From: Sthenelais limicola
Lineage: Eukaryota; Annelida; Polychaeta; Phyllodocida; Sigalionidae
NCBI GenBank assembly: GCA_942159475.1
Contig: OW804096.1
Location: forward strand, 130,438,941-130,502,940
Length of the DNA: 64,000 bases
Direction of reading: 5' to 3'
Of the stretch, positions 60,501-64,000 are shown one piece after another. A model generated the notes under the pieces. The model did not search any database. It had not been told where the DNA came from and worked only from the letters and a program-made list of their open reading frames with translations. Position 1 is the first letter of the stretch. The number at the start of each line of letters is the position of its first letter. Position numbers and translations under genes: made by a program.

Positions 60501-63500
60501 CTGTGGAGAGAGCAAAAATCAAAGGGGAATGTGTAAGCCTCACACAATTCTAGCTCATAGAAGAAACACTATTAGCTTGAGGCAATGCCGCAATCTGAAT
60601 CCATAATTGGTTGGCGCATACAATACACATATATGTGCATATATATAACTTATATGTTGTGAATTCAGAGGTTAATTCCTAAAAAAAAGATATTTAAGAG
60701 TATCAAGATGAAGTTATGATGAATACCTAGATATGCCTCACATACCATGGCGCTGTAATGTGATGTGATGTATAATTCAAACAACAACTACAATTCACTT
60801 GCATGATTAGGTTTTATGTGAATAAATGTATAATATTTCCAATATTACTTTGTAAAAGTACTGTGCTTTTCATCAATTGAGTCTGAGAAAATTACATACA
60901 TGTAAAATGATATGACTGAAAAACAATTTAAGATAATTAAATTGGAAACTGTGAATGTATTAACGTTTCAGATTTCATCATTGGTTGTGTGTGTTTTATG
61001 CCGTAAAATAGGGTCCAGCTACAGCTTCATTGTCTCTCACCTCGGTAATCACAACTATGAGGGCCCCAAATAGGATCAATTATAGATTACATCATATCCT
61101 ATCTCATCAATAATTCTAAACTATTGCATCTCAAAACCATGGTATTCGAAATATGAATACAATCAGAACATATGCTACATACATCTAGAGAAGAACTTCC
61201 TAACGAATGGATTCAGAATGAAAATGTCTGATTTATCCCAACCGAAATTCATTTTTTGTGGAGGAAAATCGCTTGTCGGAAAAACGATATTGATTTCCGC
61301 ATATAACTTGCTCATGATATATAAATATATATAGGCCCTAGAATAGTATCAATTGCTTGAAAGTTATGCTCCTAAAATAAGTCAAATACAGGAAGTTCAC
61401 ATCGTTCTTTCATCAGCACCATTGTCAGAGAAACGCAATCTAAGACTGCGTATAATCTACCTCCAAAACTGTCCTTGCCAAAAGGCTTGTCCCTCACAAT
61501 GTCTAATAATAGCATTATCTGCGACTTCAATGGAGTCAATAACAATTTACTATTCATCAGTTGCAGTTATGTCCCCCACTCTAATCCCTGTATGAACAGC
61601 CTCTGGCATCAGCAGCGGAAACATTTTCGGGGTATAACAGCACAGGGAATAGAATCCACGATATCGTAAAGACTCTCCTTTCAGAGGACTTCCCACCAAA
61701 TCAACGTCAACATGTTTTTGGTACTTTCATTCAATATTTTATCACTCCCTGTAGTTTTCAAAAAAAATAATAGCGGCACTAGCCATTAATTTAGTAAATG
61801 GTTTATTTCGATCCCATGCTGTTTTATGCGACAGGAGCTCTCATTACTTTCGTACTGTCCTCTCTACTAATGAGTACTCTTTACTACTTCATTTCCATAC
61901 CTTCTTTCTCATTTGTCAACCTTCTACGAGTTTGCCGCTTTCAATCTACCCTTACATACGCCAATTCTTCTTCAAATTCTCAAAAACATCATAGAGTATT
62001 CTTTTAGTATCCTTTCTATGGCTCAAAAAGAAATAAAACTTATATAGAATGACCATGAAACTCTTATTCACGTCAGTTATTAATTCCCCTTCTTTGTAAC
62101 ACCTTTTGTGATTAGCATTGATGTCAGTATATGTCAGTCATTTTAATGCTTTATTATACGTGGTTTCATTTAGGGCTTGTAATTAGATGCATATCTGACA
62201 TATCCGTATAATATGAAATTCATTTAGAAATACCAAACTGGCACACCCCACCCACCCCCAAATATGCATACTACTCGTAGGATATACAGGGTGTTCCACT
62301 GTAGAAAACCTAGCTCTGATGGCATATATTTATCATTCAAAGGACATTGACACTTCCCTTACCCAGTCTGCTGGCAGTCCAAACCTTGTAGATGCCAATA
62401 GTCACCTAAAGACATCATAGGTCGTAAAGTTGTTGCTTACCACACGCTTCTGACATTTTGCAAAATGCCTTGTTTACTAAAGAATAGTAATCAAGCCATA
62501 TGACAGTACTGGAATACAGTGTAGCCTGGAAAGCTGAAATGTGTGCGCATCGCCGTGGCAGCAATTGTTGCCCCCGCGGGTATCATAAGGGCATATTGGG
62601 TAGGAATGTAGACTGTCATTCGCGCTGGATATGTGGCGCGTTATCATGACACGTTTAGGATTCAAAAAGAGACCGCCAGGAGAGAATTCCCTGTTTCCAT
62701 TACACTGTATATATGTGTTCCTGTTCTCACAAACGGCCAGGCTCTGTTAACATAGCTTTGCTATCAGCCTTTTAGACAATAACAACACCTATTCTTCTGC
62801 TTCGAACAGTTTGTGATCCAATCATGTGCATTTATAAGGTTAAGAATATTGATTGATTTTACTTTTTTCTTCGTGAATTCTCTACATATTTTAAGAATAT
62901 TTGATTTTCAATGTTTAGATCCCAATGCAAACGTGATAACATTTGAAAATTATCATCTTACCCTAGGGAAAAACAAAAGCAATTCGAAATGTCCTTCTAC
63001 AAGCAGGACATCAAGTATTGAATGCGAGGGAAACATGTCTATCCGCTCCCTGAGTCATCATGCAGCGTACTAGCCGTCGTACTATGGTGGGAAATCTAAC
63101 CATGATGAATTCATGCGAAGTACATCCTTGTTTTTCGAATTTAATTTCCTTTTGAAGAAGAAAAAGAAAAACCTGCCTGTGTTTCATACTCAGTAGATCA
63201 GGTTCTGTGTAAGAAGCAAGTTCAAATCGAACAGAAATGTTATAATGGTTCATATGTTATTGCTGAAGCTTATCAAGACACCTTGAGGCCAAGCAATTGG
63301 TTAAAGGATTGACATCTCTTATTAGACCCTATTGTGGACATTGATTTGTACCGCAAGTCATAATTATAAAGCTAGTTAGATAGCACAATGTATGTCAAAA
63401 ACGGATATAGGATTCTTTTAAAGAGGGGGTGCATAAACTTGGGTTACCGAGTAAAAGACTATAAATGATATCTAATAAATATCATAATAATATTCAAACA

Positions 63501-64000
63501 ATAAAAAGTCAAAGATAACCAAATATATCATTTTCTCTATCCAAAATAGCAGTTAATTTGTCCACGTTTCAAGAGTGTGATTTCGGATGCGATTTTCGAT
63601 TTTTTTTATAGGAAAAGGGTGACATAATACAACTACCATGCGGAACCAGGGACATTTATACGTAAGGCAATACATATTTTACATACATATACCCACACGT
63701 GTGTATCTAGAAAGGGTAGCATATTTATTGTGTCTAGCCACTTTAATTATTATAAGAATACCCCAAAAGTTAACATAATTAATTCTACTACCATCGTTCC
63801 ACATTCCCTGCAAATCGCTTGTACAAAAAGAAATTGGTATTTATGAATATTTGAAGGCCTAATAATTATATCTGGCTTACTGGGGTCACTCTATAGCAGG
63901 TGATACTGAGAGAACCCAATGTGGCAATTGTGGTTTGAGAGTGGGGGAAACGTCCTCATAGGGAATAGAACAATTAAATATGGAAAGACTGTCGGCATCC
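60501..64000. other. Upstream region of the lectin-channel gene
   Basis: It should contain or lead to the missing 5' exon, which must end in phase 1. I found no convincing signal-peptide exon. The only phase-compatible candidate is 61557-61461 (minus), with a weak leader and weak donor (GTAGAT). A transposon-end-like sequence, TACAGGGTGTTCCACTG, lies near 62285. Confidence 0.4.

Noticed and set aside
62477..62665. Minus frame with a Cys cluster (Cys-Pro-Tyr ... Asn-Asn-Cys-Cys-His)
   Set aside because: No splice sites in phase with the first lectin exon and no family recognised.
63011..63253. Candidate signal-peptide exon on the minus strand (Met-Lys-His-Arg-Gln-Val-Phe-Leu-Phe-Leu-Leu)
   Set aside because: The hydrophobic run is short, arises from a T-rich tract, and no phase-1 donor follows it.
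1..64000. Bacterial features: operons, CRISPR arrays, IS elements
   Set aside because: Intron-split genes and transposon types are eukaryotic; no array of regularly spaced direct repeats with unique spacers was seen.

Overview
The window is eukaryotic. It is AT-rich, with genes broken into short exons by GT-AG introns, long gene-poor stretches, simple-sequence repeats and remnants of several transposon classes. A nicotinic-receptor-type channel with the classical 45-bp and 110-bp exons, C-type lectin exons, tRNA-derived SINE pieces, LINE tails and a Penelope-like motif all fit a metazoan. A marine invertebrate (lancelet, hemichordate, echinoderm or mollusc) is my inference; the species cannot be named from the sequence.

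The one clear gene lies on the minus strand from about 60,500 down to 49,324. I reconstructed eight exons by hand from the splice sites, and every junction is phase-compatible (1-0-1-1-0-0-2-1). The first three exons (60500-60343, 59545-59434, 58150-57995) encode a C-type lectin-like domain. The next five (56821-56628, 55159-55115, 54938-54829, 54010-53469, 49844-49324) encode a complete cation-type Cys-loop receptor: N-terminal helix, ligand-binding domain with 13-residue Cys-loop and a vicinal Cys pair, M1-M2, M3, cytoplasmic loop, M4 and stop. The nicotinic part has no start codon of its own ahead of its N-terminal helix. The lectin exon leaves in exactly the phase the channel exon needs. 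The simplest reading is a single gene encoding a lectin domain joined by a short linker to a nicotinic-like channel subunit. The 5' exon with the signal peptide was not found; it lies upstream of 60,500, inside or beyond the window.

A second gene is represented by a signal-peptide exon at 7144-7015 on the same strand, which runs off the left side. Weaker coding candidates are a terminal exon with a poly(A) signal at 38925-39132 and a Cys-rich open stretch at 12967-13280.

The rest is non-coding as far as I can see. It holds a 3.56-kb CACTA-like non-autonomous transposon (18100-21658, TIRs, CAG target duplication, subterminal minisatellites). Two copies of a ~236-bp MITE occur at 11119 and 50112, the second sitting in one unit of a 155-bp tandem repeat in the last intron of the receptor gene. 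There is also a 112-bp MITE at 41251, a LINE ORF2 C-terminal fossil at 46279-46620, a hammerhead-like core typical of Penelope-like elements at 28661-28687, SINE fragments, and assorted tandem and simple repeats.
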